From Pseudosulfitobacter koreensis (GTDB lineage Bacteria; Pseudomonadota; Alphaproteobacteria; Rhodobacterales; Rhodobacteraceae), in the NCBI RefSeq assembly GCF_024733015.1, contig NZ_JANKJG010000010.1, positions 62,001 to 126,000 of the forward strand: a DNA stretch of 64,000 nucleotides, read 5' to 3'. A model generated the notes under the pieces. The model saw only the letters and a program-made list of their open reading frames with translations. It was not told where the DNA came from and searched no databases. The translations under genes were made by a program, and so were the position numbers. This document shows, in pieces, positions 28,295 through 37,139 of this stretch; position 1 is the first letter of the stretch, and each line of letters starts with the position of its first letter.

Positions 28295-30211
28295 TTGGGT
28301 AATGCACGCAATATCGCGTTTTGGGTTGTCCTGCTGGTCTTGATCGTTTCGCTGTTCAATCTGTTCAGTGGCACAGGCAGCACATTGCAGAGCCGCGAAA
28401 TCAGCTATTCCGAATTCGTCCAGTCCGTAGAGACCGGCAAGGTCACCAGCGTGACCCTGGACGGAGAGCAGGTGCGCTTTCGCGAAGGCGAGACCGACTA
28501 TGTCACCATCAAGCCGGCCGATGCCGAGGTGACCAGCCTGTTGATTTCCAACAATGTGCCGGTGAAGGCCGAGCAGCAACAGCAGTCGGGGCTTCAGTCG
28601 TTCCTGATGACGTTGCTGCCGTTCCTGCTGCTAATCGGTGTCTGGATCTACTTCATGAACCGGATGCAGGGCGGCGGCAAAGGCGGCGCGATGGGCTTTG
28701 GCAAGTCCAAGGCCAAGATGCTGACGGAAAAGTCGGGTCGCGTGACCTTTGACGACGTCGCGGGCATCGACGAGGCCAAGGAAGAGCTGGAAGAGATCGT
28801 CGAATTCCTGCGCAACCCGCAGAAATTTTCGCGCCTCGGCGGCAAGATCCCCAAGGGTGCTTTGCTGGTGGGCCCTCCGGGCACCGGTAAGACGCTGCTG
28901 GCGCGCGCGATTGCGGGCGAGGCTGGCGTGCCATTCTTTACCATCTCGGGCTCTGACTTTGTCGAGATGTTCGTCGGTGTCGGTGCAAGCCGTGTGCGCG
29001 ACATGTTCGAGCAGGCCAAGAAGAATGCGCCCTGCATCGTCTTTATCGACGAGATCGACGCCGTGGGTCGCCATCGTGGTGCCGGTTACGGCGGCGGTAA
29101 CGACGAGCGTGAACAGACGTTGAACCAGCTTCTGGTCGAGATGGACGGCTTCGAGGCGAACGAGGGTGTGATCATTCTGGCCGCGACCAACCGTCGCGAC
29201 GTGCTGGACCCCGCCCTGCTGCGTCCCGGTCGTTTCGACCGTCAGGTGACCGTGCCCAACCCCGACATCAAGGGCCGCGAGAAGATCTTGAACGTGCACG
29301 CGCGCAAGACCCCGCTGGGCCCTGACGTTGATCTGCGGATCATTGCACGCGGCACGCCGGGTTTCTCGGGTGCGGATCTTGCAAACCTCGTGAACGAGGC
29401 GGCGCTGATGGCGGCACGTGTGGGCCGACGGTTCGTCACCATGATCGACTTTGAATCCGCCAAGGACAAGGTGATGATGGGCCCCGAGCGGCGCACGATG
29501 GTGATGACAGCGGCGCAAAAGGAAATGACCGCCTATCACGAGGCCGGCCACGCGCTGGTGGGGATGTCCCTGCCGAAGTGCGATCCGGTCTACAAGGCGA
29601 CGATCATTCCGCGCGGCGGTGCCTTGGGCATGGTGATGAGCCTGCCTGAAATGGACCGGCTGAACATGTTCAAGGACGAGTGCAAGCAGCGTCTGGCCAT
29701 GACCATGGCGGGCAAGGCGGCCGAGATCTTCAAATACGGTGAAGAATCCGTGTCGAACGGCCCCGCGGGCGACATCCAGCAGGCCAGCGCGCTGGCCCGT
29801 GCGATGGTTCTGCAATGGGGCATGTCGGACAAGGTCGGCAACATCGACTATTCCGAAGCGGCTCAGGGCTATCAGGGTGCGACGGCGGGGTTCTCGGTCT
29901 CGGCCAACACCAAGGAGACGGTCGAGCAGGAAGTGCGCACGTTCATTCAGGACGGATACGACTGGGCGGCCAAGATCATCCGCGAGAAGAACGTCGAATT
30001 CGAGCGTCTGGCCCAAGGCCTGCTGGAATACGAGACCCTGACCGGCGACGAGATCAAGCGCGTGATGAACGGTGATCCACCCGTACCGGGCAGCGACGAC
30101 GAGGGCGGCACACCCGCTGTCGAGGAAAAGCCCAGCTTGACCGCTATCCCGAAGGCGAAGAAGAAAAAGCCGCCATCCTCGGACGGTGGCATGGAACCGG
30201 AACCGACTTGA
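28295..30211 (+). CDS. ftsH: ATP-dependent zinc metalloprotease FtsH
   Basis: A 638-residue membrane-bound AAA+ protease that degrades misfolded membrane proteins and regulatory targets. It has membrane helices at about 5-24 and 102-121, Walker A GPPGTGKT at 193-200, the second region of homology RPGRFDRQV, and the zinc site HEAGH at 415-419. I choose TTG at 28295: GGGAGAG lies at 28282-28288, six bases upstream, and [10 protein letters not shown] is the usual start; a GTG at 28271 would put that ribosome site inside the gene. The C-terminal 35 residues are Lys/Pro-rich. A terminator follows at 30243. Confidence 0.97.
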   Translation: MGNARNIAFWVVLLVLIVSLFNLFSGTGSTLQSREISYSEFVQSVETGKVTSVTLDGEQVRFREGETDYVTIKPADAEVTSLLISNNVPVKAEQQQQSGLQSFLMTLLPFLLLIGVWIYFMNRMQGGGKGGAMGFGKSKAKMLTEKSGRVTFDDVAGIDEAKEELEEIVEFLRNPQKFSRLGGKIPKGALLVGPPGTGKTLLARAIAGEAGVPFFTISGSDFVEMFVGVGASRVRDMFEQAKKNAPCIVFIDEIDAVGRHRGAGYGGGNDEREQTLNQLLVEMDGFEANEGVIILAATNRRDVLDPALLRPGRFDRQVTVPNPDIKGREKILNVHARKTPLGPDVDLRIIARGTPGFSGADLANLVNEAALMAARVGRRFVTMIDFESAKDKVMMGPERRTMVMTAAQKEMTAYHEAGHALVGMSLPKCDPVYKATIIPRGGALGMVMSLPEMDRLNMFKDECKQRLAMTMAGKAAEIFKYGEESVSNGPAGDIQQASALARAMVLQWGMSDKVGNIDYSEAAQGYQGATAGFSVSANTKETVEQEVRTFIQDGYDWAAKIIREKNVEFERLAQGLLEYETLTGDEIKRVMNGDPPVPGSDDEGGTPAVEEKPSLTAIPKAKKKKPPSSDGGMEPEPT

Positions 30212-30242
30212 TCCTTGGGGGTCTTGGAAGGGTACACATAAC

Positions 30243-30270
30243 GAAGGGCCTCGCTGGTGCGGGGCCTTTT
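30243..30270 (+). terminator. Rho-independent terminator of ftsH
   Basis: AAGGGCCTCGC-TGGT-GCGGGGCCTTTT: a GC stem ending in four T, placed between ftsH and the map start at 30291. Confidence 0.7.
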
Positions 30271-30290
30271 GCTGTCAGGACGAGGGTGCG

Positions 30291-31043
30291 ATGACGATCA
30301 CGAAGCAGGACGAACTTGAGGGGCTGAAGGCCATCGGCCGGATCGTCGCCGATACGTTGCAGACCATGGCGAAGGCGATGGAGCCGGGCATGACCACGCG
30401 CGAGCTGGATGCCATTGGCCGTGCCTTTCTCGACCAAGCGGGTGCGGTCTCTGCGCCGCAGGCCTGCTACGACTTTCCAGGCACGACCTGCATCAGCGTG
30501 AACGAGGAAATTGCCCACGGCATCCCGTCGGATCGGATCATCGCGGCGGGTGATCTGGTGAACATCGACGTTTCAGCCTCGAAAAACGGATTTTTCGCGG
30601 ACACCGGCGCGAGCTTTCAGGTGCCGCCGGTCATCAAACCCACCACCAAGCTGTGCCGGGACGGCAGACGCGCCATGCAGATCGGCATCGCACAGGTCGG
30701 CAGTGGCAAGCCGCTGGCGGGGATCGGCAATGCCATCGGGCGCTTTGCATCGGGGCGCGGCTATACGCTGATCCGCAACCTTGCCAGTCACGGCGTGGGC
30801 CGGTCGCTGCACGAATACCCCGAAGAGATTGCCACCTGGCCCAATCGCCACGACAAGCGGCGGATCAACAAGGGCCTGGTGCTGACGGTCGAGCCGTTCC
30901 TGTCCATGGGCGGGAAGTGGGCGGACGATGGTGATGACGGCTGGACGCTGTATAGTACGCCGCGCGCGCCGGTGGTGCAGTACGAGCATACGGTCGTGGC
31001 GACAGACCGGGGTGCGATCATCGTGACGTTGCCGGGCGCCTAG
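30291..31043 (+). CDS. map: Type I methionine aminopeptidase
   Basis: A 250-residue enzyme removing the initiator methionine. All dinuclear metal ligands are visible: D93, D104, H167, E201 and E232, plus the substrate-binding histidine H76 (IAHG). The start is ATG at 30291, after GAGGG at 30282-30286; a frame reaching back to 30186 would cross the ftsH terminator. Residues 96-99 (SASK) between the metal aspartates differ from the more common LIKD-type sequence, but no ligand is lost. Length is typical. Confidence 0.95.
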   Translation: MTITKQDELEGLKAIGRIVADTLQTMAKAMEPGMTTRELDAIGRAFLDQAGAVSAPQACYDFPGTTCISVNEEIAHGIPSDRIIAAGDLVNIDVSASKNGFFADTGASFQVPPVIKPTTKLCRDGRRAMQIGIAQVGSGKPLAGIGNAIGRFASGRGYTLIRNLASHGVGRSLHEYPEEIATWPNRHDKRRINKGLVLTVEPFLSMGGKWADDGDDGWTLYSTPRAPVVQYEHTVVATDRGAIIVTLPGA

Positions 31044-31138
31044 GGTTTCAGGCTGGTGCACGCGCGGGGTCTTTTCTTTTGCCAAGCGTCGCGTCAGATT
31101 GCGCCGACATCAGCCACGCTCCCGGAAGGACGCCCCCC

Positions 31139-31738
31139 ATGCCCGCGCTCAAGCCCACGACATTCATGGCCCGTATTACCTGGCTGGGGCGCAACACCGA
31201 CCCGCGGGACAGCAGTGTTGCGGGGGCCTTGCGGTCCGAGCCGCTGGAGACCGTGGTTGCCACGCTGGAGGGATTCGAGGGTGAGGTGCACAGCGGCCAT
31301 ACGCGCGCATCGTGCAGCCGTGTGACGTCGCAGCATCCCAAGGGCACCGAGATCGCCAACGTGCGGCAACTGTCGGTCATGTCCGCCGAGGAACTGGCGC
31401 AGATCGCGCAGAAGATGGGTGTCGATAGGCTCGACCCCGCGCTGTTGGGCGCGTCGATGATCGTCGAGGGTATCCCTGATTTCAGCCATGTGCCGCCATC
31501 CGCGCGCCTGCAAGGCCCCGATGGCGCGACCCTTGTGATCGACATGGAAAACCGCCCCTGCAACCTGCCGGGCCGCGAGATCGAGGCGGAAACGCCGGGG
31601 CTGGGCAAGCTGTTCAAACCGGCGGCGAAAGGACGGCGCGGGGTTACGGCCTGGGTCGAACGGGCGGGACGGTTTTCGGTCGGCGATACGCTGGTGCTGC
31701 ATGTACCGGACCAGCCCGCCTGGAAGCACACTGCATGA
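31139..31738 (+). CDS. MOSC domain protein
   Basis: A 199-residue protein with a MOSC (molybdenum cofactor sulfurase C-terminal) domain. The conserved cysteine C141 sits in MENRPCNLPG, and VRQLS at about 75-79 matches the strand preceding the cofactor pocket. Such proteins bind a molybdenum cofactor or deliver sulfur; stand-alone forms reduce N-hydroxylated compounds in some species. The start is ATG at 31139 with GGAAGGA upstream; longer readings from 31079 run through that site. Convergent with the EF-hand gene. Confidence 0.8.
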   Translation: MPALKPTTFMARITWLGRNTDPRDSSVAGALRSEPLETVVATLEGFEGEVHSGHTRASCSRVTSQHPKGTEIANVRQLSVMSAEELAQIAQKMGVDRLDPALLGASMIVEGIPDFSHVPPSARLQGPDGATLVIDMENRPCNLPGREIEAETPGLGKLFKPAAKGRRGVTAWVERAGRFSVGDTLVLHVPDQPAWKHTA

Positions 31739-31749
31739 AATAGGGCATG

Positions 31750-31779
31750 AAAAAAGGGCCGGAGCATGTGCCCCGGCCC
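31750..31779 (-). terminator. Rho-independent terminator of the EF-hand gene
   Basis: GGGCCGG at 31756-31762 pairs with CCGGCCC at 31773-31779; the A run at 31750-31755 becomes TTTTTT after the stem on the minus strand. Confidence 0.8.
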
Positions 31780-31812
31780 GCGATAGGTCGTCATGACGGC
31801 CCGGAGGCCCGC

Positions 31813-32592
31813 TTACATGGTGCTGGGGTAGGTGTAGTAGACCACGGGCGCGCCCACGTCGGGGTTGGCGGCCTCGCCAGTGTCTTCCTCTGCCTGGGCT
31901 TGTGCCGCTTCGGACCGGCGGGTGTTGGCCGCGATCAGCTCGGTCGTGGTCAGATCACCCGACGCGTCGGTGTCTGCGGCTTCGAATTCGCGGTTCATCG
32001 TTTCCGAGATGTCGACCTTGGGCGGCATCCTGTTCAGATATTCCTCTTCGGTCAGCGCGCCGTCCTGATCGGTGTCCAGCATGGCGTGCAGCATCGCTGC
32101 GCGTGCGGCAACCTCTTCGAGGCTCAGCATCGGCACGGTCAGCTCGGGCTCGCGTTGCAGGATCAGGATCGACCGCGTGGCACGGGCCTCGGCCTCGGTA
32201 TCGCCGGATTTGGCCGCGGTGTAATCCTCGGTGTTGGCTTTCACGTATTCCTGCGGAGATACGGTGCCGCTGTCGTCGGTGTCCATGCCGTCAAGGTCGG
32301 CGACGATCCGGTCGGTGGCACGGGCGTCCTCCTGCATCATCTGCATCGAGCAGTTGACGTATTCATCGCGGCTGATTGTGCCGCTTTGGTCAGTGTCCTG
32401 TGCCGCGACTTGGGCTTCGGCATAGGCGTTGATCTCGATCGGGGAAATGTACCCGTTCCCGTCGACGTCGGTCATGCTGTAGTTGTCAGCGCAGGGGTTC
32501 GAGTGCGTTTCAGCAAGTGCGGTGGTTCCGGCCAGCACGGTGGATGCCGCGACGAGGGCCGATGCCGTAGACAATCTGGATAGTGCATACAT
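31813..32592 (-). CDS. Exported protein with five EF-hand calcium-binding loops
   Basis: A 259-residue acidic protein with a signal peptide (1-27, cleavage near ALA-E). Five canonical twelve-residue EF-hand loops are readable: 42-53 (DVDGNGYISPIE), 66-77 (DTDQSGTISRDE), 104-115 (DTDDSGTVSPQE), 173-184 (DTDQDGALTEEE) and 207-218 (DTDASGDLTTTE). Each has Asp at positions 1 and 3, Gly at 6 and Glu at 12. It should bind calcium in the periplasm or outside the cell. The start at 32590-32592 has AAGGAGA six bases upstream, and a GGAAC-N17-CGTT promoter lies 37 bases upstream. The partner or target is unknown. Confidence 0.85.
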   Translation of the reverse strand: MYALSRLSTASALVAASTVLAGTTALAETHSNPCADNYSMTDVDGNGYISPIEINAYAEAQVAAQDTDQSGTISRDEYVNCSMQMMQEDARATDRIVADLDGMDTDDSGTVSPQEYVKANTEDYTAAKSGDTEAEARATRSILILQREPELTVPMLSLEEVAARAAMLHAMLDTDQDGALTEEEYLNRMPPKVDISETMNREFEAADTDASGDLTTTELIAANTRRSEAAQAQAEEDTGEAANPDVGAPVVYYTYPSTM

Positions 32593-32629
32593 CTTCAATC
32601 TCCTTCTTCGGTTTTGCTCATGCGGTACA

Positions 32630-32655
32630 AACGCAGAGCCCCGCCGCGACGTTCC
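32630..32655 (-). promoter_or_regulatory. EcfG-type (general stress) promoter of the EF-hand gene
   Basis: On the minus strand GGAAC (32655-32651), a 17-base spacer, then CGTT (32633-32630). This equals the consensus of alphaproteobacterial EcfG sigma factors of the PhyR-NepR-EcfG general stress response. Spacing to the ATG (about 37 bases from the -10) is right for a short leader. Confidence 0.6.
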
Positions 32656-32796
32656 CCGCAGCCTCTGGGAAGAATTCGCCGCAGGACACAAAGAAAGGGT
32701 CGGAAACGGTGACATGTTGCGGCAGGGTCGGCTTGTATGCAAAAGGGCACGAGGGCCACGCGTCGCGGGGTGATGCCCAAAGGGGAAGGTGACACC

Positions 32797-34473
32797 ATGG
32801 CTTTCAAGAGCGACATCCAGATCGCGCGTGCAGCACGAAAGCTGCCCATTCAGGAGATCGGGGCCAAGCTGGGCATCCCGCTCGACGATCTGGTGCCTTA
32901 TGGTCATGACAAGGCGAAGGTCGGGCAGGATTTCATCAACGGGGTGCAGGACCGCAAGACCGGCAAGCTGATCCTGGTGACCGCGATCAACCCCACGCCC
33001 GCGGGCGAGGGCAAGACGACGACCACCGTGGGTCTGGGCGACGGGCTGAACCGCATCGGCAAGAAGGCCTGCGTCTGCATCCGCGAGGCGTCGCTTGGGC
33101 CGAACTTTGGCATGAAGGGCGGGGCCGCGGGCGGCGGCTATGCGCAGATCGTGCCGATGGAAGACATGAACCTGCATTTCACCGGCGATTTTCACGCCAT
33201 CACCAGCGCCCATTCGCTGCTGGCGGCGATGATCGACAACCACATCTATTGGGGCAACGAACTGGACATCGACGTGCGCCGGGTCGTCTGGCGCCGCGTG
33301 GTGGACATGAACGACCGTGCGCTGCGGCAGGTCAACGTGGGCCTTGGCGGGGTGACAAACGGTTTCCCGCGCGAGACTGGCTACGACATCACCGTCGCCT
33401 CCGAGGTCATGGCGATCCTGTGTCTGTCCAATGACCTGAACGATCTGCAAAGGCGGCTGGGTGCGATGATCGTCGCCTACCGCCGCGACCGCACGCCGGT
33501 GTTCGCCCGCGATCTGAAGGCCGATGGCGCGATGACCGTGCTGCTGAAGGACGCGCTGCAGCCGAACCTGGTGCAGACGCTGGAGAACAATCCCGCCTTC
33601 GTGCACGGCGGGCCGTTCGCCAATATCGCGCATGGATGCAATTCGGTCATCGCCACCACGACGGCGCTGAAATTGTCAGATTATGTGGTGACGGAGGCAG
33701 GTTTCGGGGCTGATTTGGGGGCAGAAAAGTTCATGAACATCAAGTGCCGCAAGGCGGGGCTGGCCCCGTCGGTGGTGGTCTGCGTGGCCACGGTGCGCGC
33801 GATGAAGATGAACGGCGGCGTGCCCAAGGCCGAGTTGGGCACCGAGAATGTCGAGGCCGTACAGTCGGGCTGTCCGAACCTGGGGCGGCACATCGAGAAC
33901 CTGAAATCCTTTGGCGTGCCTGTGGTCGTGGCGATCAACCATTTCGTCACCGACACCGAGGCCGAAGTGCAGGCGATCAAGGATTTTGTGGCAGAGCAGG
34001 GGGGCGAGGCGATCCTGTCGCGGCACTGGGAACTGGGCAGCGACGGCTCGCAAGAGCTTGCCACCCGCGTGGCCGAGATTGCCGATGCGGACACCGCGAA
34101 CTTTGCCCCGATTTATCCCGACGAGATGGCGCTGGCCGACAAGATACGGACCATCTGCAAGCGCATCTACCGGGCCGATGACGCGGTGATGGACCAGAAA
34201 ATTCTGGCCCAGTTGCGTGACTGGGAGGAGCAGGGCTATGGCCATCTTCCGGTTTGCATGGCCAAGACACAGTATTCGTTCACGACCGATCCCGCGCTGC
34301 GCGGTGCGCCCACGGGCCATCTGGTGCCGGTGCGCGAGGTGCGGCTGAGCGCGGGTGCGGGCTTTGTCGTGGTGGTCTGCGGCGAGATCATGACGATGCC
34401 CGGTCTGCCGCGCACGCCTTCGGCGGAAACGATCATGTTGAACGACGACGGCCAGATCGAAGGGCTGTTTTAA
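32797..34473 (+). CDS. fhs: Formate--tetrahydrofolate ligase
   Basis: A 558-residue enzyme making 10-formyl-tetrahydrofolate from formate, THF and ATP. The nucleotide-binding loop TPAGEGKT is at 67-74, and the family blocks [26 protein letters not shown] and [11 protein letters not shown] are present near 100-140. The start is ATG at 32797, giving [10 protein letters not shown]; upstream in-frame starts add non-conserved residues. Followed by folD after 54 bases, so the pair carries formate-derived carbon into the folate pool or runs in reverse to oxidise methyl-derived carbon. Confidence 0.96.
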   Translation: MAFKSDIQIARAARKLPIQEIGAKLGIPLDDLVPYGHDKAKVGQDFINGVQDRKTGKLILVTAINPTPAGEGKTTTTVGLGDGLNRIGKKACVCIREASLGPNFGMKGGAAGGGYAQIVPMEDMNLHFTGDFHAITSAHSLLAAMIDNHIYWGNELDIDVRRVVWRRVVDMNDRALRQVNVGLGGVTNGFPRETGYDITVASEVMAILCLSNDLNDLQRRLGAMIVAYRRDRTPVFARDLKADGAMTVLLKDALQPNLVQTLENNPAFVHGGPFANIAHGCNSVIATTTALKLSDYVVTEAGFGADLGAEKFMNIKCRKAGLAPSVVVCVATVRAMKMNGGVPKAELGTENVEAVQSGCPNLGRHIENLKSFGVPVVVAINHFVTDTEAEVQAIKDFVAEQGGEAILSRHWELGSDGSQELATRVAEIADADTANFAPIYPDEMALADKIRTICKRIYRADDAVMDQKILAQLRDWEEQGYGHLPVCMAKTQYSFTTDPALRGAPTGHLVPVREVRLSAGAGFVVVVCGEIMTMPGLPRTPSAETIMLNDDGQIEGLF

Positions 34474-34527
34474 CCTGCAAAGGCTTGCGGTGCAGGCGAC
34501 GATTTTATCAAGAAAGAGGACGTGAAA

Positions 34528-35421
34528 ATGGCGGCGACGGTGATTGATGGCAAGGCTTTTGCGGCCAGGGTACGGGGGCAGGTGGCGACCCATGTGGCGG
34601 CGCTGAAGGCCGATCACGGGATCACGCCCGGTCTGGCCGTGGTGCTGGTGGGCGAAGACCCCGCGAGCCAGGTCTATGTAAAGTCCAAGGGCAAGATGAC
34701 CCTCGAGGTCGGTATGAAAAGCGTCGAGCACAAGCTGGACGCGGGCACCGCCGAGGCGGACCTGCTGGCGTTGATCCATCAGTTGAACACCGACCCGGAA
34801 ATTCATGGAATCCTTGTGCAATTGCCGCTTCCGGGTCATCTGGACGAGGATCTGGTGATCAACAGCATTGACCCCGCCAAGGATGTGGACGGGTTTCACA
34901 TTTCCAACGTCGGTCTGCTGGGCACCGGTCAGGACAGCATGGTGCCCTGCACGCCGCTGGGCTGTCTGATGATGCTGCGCGACCACCACGGATCGCTGTC
35001 GGGCATGGACGCGGTGGTGATCGGGCGCAGCAACATCGTCGGCAAGCCGATGGCGCAGCTGCTGCTGGGCGACAGCTGCACGGTGACGATCGCGCATTCG
35101 CGCACGAAGGATCTGGCCGACGTTGTGCGCCGCGCCGACATCGTGGTGGCAGCGGTGGGGCGTCCGCAGATGGTGCCGGGCGACTGGATCAAGCCGGGCG
35201 CGACGGTCATCGACGTGGGCATCAACCGCATCGACAAGCCCGAAGGCGGCACGCGGCTGGTGGGTGATGTCGACTATGACAGCTGCGCCGCTGTCGCAGG
35301 CGCGATCACGCCCGTTCCGGGAGGTGTCGGGCCGATGACGATTGCCTGCCTGCTGGCCAACACGGTCACCGCCTGCTGCCGCGCCAATGGCCTGCCCGCG
35401 CCCGAGGGTCTGACCGTCTGA
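34528..35421 (+). CDS. folD: Bifunctional methylene-THF dehydrogenase / methenyl-THF cyclohydrolase
   Basis: A 297-residue enzyme interconverting 5,10-methylene-, methenyl- and 10-formyl-THF with NADP. The active-site pair Y50 and K54 (YVKSK) is present, as are [17 protein letters not shown] near 168-184 and the signature [10 protein letters not shown] near 266-275. The start is ATG 34528, seven bases after AGAGGA; GTG at 34522 is too close to that site. Lies downstream of fhs in one probable transcript and is followed by a strong hairpin at 35432. Confidence 0.96.
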   Translation: MAATVIDGKAFAARVRGQVATHVAALKADHGITPGLAVVLVGEDPASQVYVKSKGKMTLEVGMKSVEHKLDAGTAEADLLALIHQLNTDPEIHGILVQLPLPGHLDEDLVINSIDPAKDVDGFHISNVGLLGTGQDSMVPCTPLGCLMMLRDHHGSLSGMDAVVIGRSNIVGKPMAQLLLGDSCTVTIAHSRTKDLADVVRRADIVVAAVGRPQMVPGDWIKPGATVIDVGINRIDKPEGGTRLVGDVDYDSCAAVAGAITPVPGGVGPMTIACLLANTVTACCRANGLPAPEGLTV

Positions 35422-35431
35422 GACCGGTTTT

Positions 35432-35462
35432 CCGGCGGGCGGGGTTCGTCCCTGCCTGCCGG
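35432..35462 (+). terminator. Strong hairpin after folD, probable terminator
   Basis: A 13-bp stem (35432-35444 with 35450-35462; two positions pair as G-U in RNA) closes on a five-base TTCGT loop. There is no T run after it, so termination could need Rho or the hairpin may only protect the 3' end. Confidence 0.5.
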
Positions 35463-35588
35463 TAAAGATCTGAACGCACGCATCTTTTGGGGGCGTGGGC
35501 GTCGGGTTGGCTGTTGAAACTCCACGCTTTTCGCGTAAAACCCGCACAGGTTGAGAGAATCCTGTTTTGTGCGTTGGGCAATGGTTGC

Positions 35589-36356
35589 GTGAGTTCAGAG
35601 TTTACCAGACATCGCGAACGCTTGGTGCACGATACGCTGCCCGCTTTGGCCATGATCGTGGTCTGTTCGATCACGATCAGCCTGGCGGGACCTTTTGGAA
35701 CCTATTCCTATCTCTACCTGCCGACGCGGCTGTTCTATTGGCTGGTCAACATCTGCGTCGGGATCGCGCTGGCGCAGGCCGTGCGCAGGCTGTCGGCGCG
35801 TGCACTGCTCTCGTTTCCGCCGCTGGCCCATGAAGCCGTCGTCCTGCTGACGATAACCGCGATCCTCAGTCCCATCGTCTATGGCTGGACTTTGTTCTGG
35901 CTGAAGCCCGAAGAGACCGGAAATTTCGGCTTCTGGCCGCTGGCTGGCATGATCTTGGTGATCTGCGTCATGGTCAGCCTGTTGCGGTATTGTCTTCCGA
36001 AAATGGCAGCGGTGAGCACCGAGACCCAAGGGGCAGAGCCCGAACGCCCCAGACTGACGCGCAGGCTGCCGGAAGATGCGGATCACGACGTGCTGCGGCT
36101 GTCGGCGGACGGGCATGTGGTGCATGTGATCACCGCGCAGGGACAGTTCGAGCTGCGCATGCGTTTTGCCGATGCTGTCGAGGAGATGGACCTGGTCGAA
36201 GGCTATTGCACGCACCGCTCGCATTGGGTTGCGCGGGCGGCGATTGCCGAGACCGAGATGGTCAACGGGCGGCCCGTGCTGATCTTGTGCAATGGCGACA
36301 AGGTGCCCGTCAGCCGCAAATACCAGCCGGACCTTGAGGCTGCGGGCATCTTATAG
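35589..36356 (+). CDS. Membrane-anchored LytTR-family DNA-binding protein
   Basis: A 255-residue protein with four membrane helices (about 16-34, 46-65, 81-103, 117-135), a charged linker, and a C-terminal LytTR DNA-binding domain (about 165-250). The domain has the family features: a strand with HVITAQGQFELRMRFADAVEE, then CTHRSHWVARAAI and NGDKVPVSRKYQPDLEAAG. There is no receiver domain and no sensor kinase nearby, so the signal is probably sensed in the membrane. The start is uncertain: GTG at 35589 is chosen because the upstream in-frame region (from 35487) looks non-coding, but no clear ribosome site supports it. The last six bases overlap the end of the convergent pdeM. Confidence 0.75.
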   Translation: MSSEFTRHRERLVHDTLPALAMIVVCSITISLAGPFGTYSYLYLPTRLFYWLVNICVGIALAQAVRRLSARALLSFPPLAHEAVVLLTITAILSPIVYGWTLFWLKPEETGNFGFWPLAGMILVICVMVSLLRYCLPKMAAVSTETQGAEPERPRLTRRLPEDADHDVLRLSADGHVVHVITAQGQFELRMRFADAVEEMDLVEGYCTHRSHWVARAAIAETEMVNGRPVLILCNGDKVPVSRKYQPDLEAAGIL

Positions 36357-37016
36357 GCGCGGCATCGGGATGCGGACCGGTGTGGCACCGGTCAGGATTG
36401 CAGTGGCGTCGGGGCCCATCAGCCCTGCAAGAACACCGTCATGGCTGCGCAATCCGCCCGTATAGGTGCCATAGGCAGGCAGGATCAGCCGGTGCGCGTC
36501 CAGCAGGAACGCAGGCCGTGAAATGCTGCGCCCGCGCGTCGGCAGGGTGACCTTTGGGTGGTAGTGGCCTGATATCTCTGCGGCTTCTTCGGGCGTGGCG
36601 ACGTGGCGGAAGGTCAGCGGCGGCATCGCGAGCTGCGCCAGATGGCTGCCGCCGAGGTCGATGGGACCGGGATCATGGTTGCCCTCGATCCAGACCCAGC
36701 GACGGCCTGCCTGCAGGCGGGTGATCCACAGGCGTTCCTCTTCGGGCAGAGATTGCGCCGCTTGCAGGTCGTCGAAGCTGTCGCCGAGGCAGATCACGGT
36801 GCGCGCCTGGGTGTGGTCGAGATCGGCGGCGAGGCGGGTCAGCGTATCGCGGGTCTCGTAGGGGGGCAGCGACGGCCCGCCGCGCCGCGCCATGCGTTCG
36901 GATTTGCCGAAGTGCAGGTCGGAGACGCAAAGCAGGTCTTGATCCGGCCACCAGAGCGCGCCGGAACCGAGGGTTTTGAGATGTGCGCCGTTCAGGGTGA
37001 TGTCGCAAAAGTTCAT
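36351..37016 (-). CDS. pdeM: Ligase-associated DNA damage response phosphoesterase PdeM
   Basis: A 221-residue calcineurin-like metallophosphoesterase. Metal-binding motifs are in order: SDLHFG (32-37), GDSFDD (78-83), GNHDPG (112-117) and GHYHP (150-154). This set and the neighbouring helicase identify the PdeM family, which in other bacteria is encoded with a helicase, exonuclease and ATP-dependent ligase for DNA repair. The start is ATG at 37014-37016; the longer frame to 37130 would be read through an intergenic repeat. Only the helicase partner is in the window. Confidence 0.88.
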   Translation of the reverse strand: MNFCDITLNGAHLKTLGSGALWWPDQDLLCVSDLHFGKSERMARRGGPSLPPYETRDTLTRLAADLDHTQARTVICLGDSFDDLQAAQSLPEEERLWITRLQAGRRWVWIEGNHDPGPIDLGGSHLAQLAMPPLTFRHVATPEEAAEISGHYHPKVTLPTRGRSISRPAFLLDAHRLILPAYGTYTGGLRSHDGVLAGLMGPDATAILTGATPVRIPMPRL

Positions 37017-37089
37017 GGTTTGTTCAATAGCGTCTGGGTGCGCAGGGTGAAAGCGCGAATTTGGGGGCTTTGCCCGTGCCACTGAATCT

Positions 37090-37137
37090 GGGGGCTCTGC
37101 CCCCTGGCCCCCCGGGATATTTGGGGCCAAAAGAAAT
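37090..37137 (+). repeat. Rhodobacteraceae intergenic repeat, copy 3
   Basis: GGGGGCTCTGCCCCC hairpin, GGCC and C run, then GGGATATTTGGGGCCAAAAGAA. It fills the gap between the helicase stop (37140) and pdeM, in antisense orientation to both genes. Confidence 0.75.
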
Positions 37138-37139
37138 GG

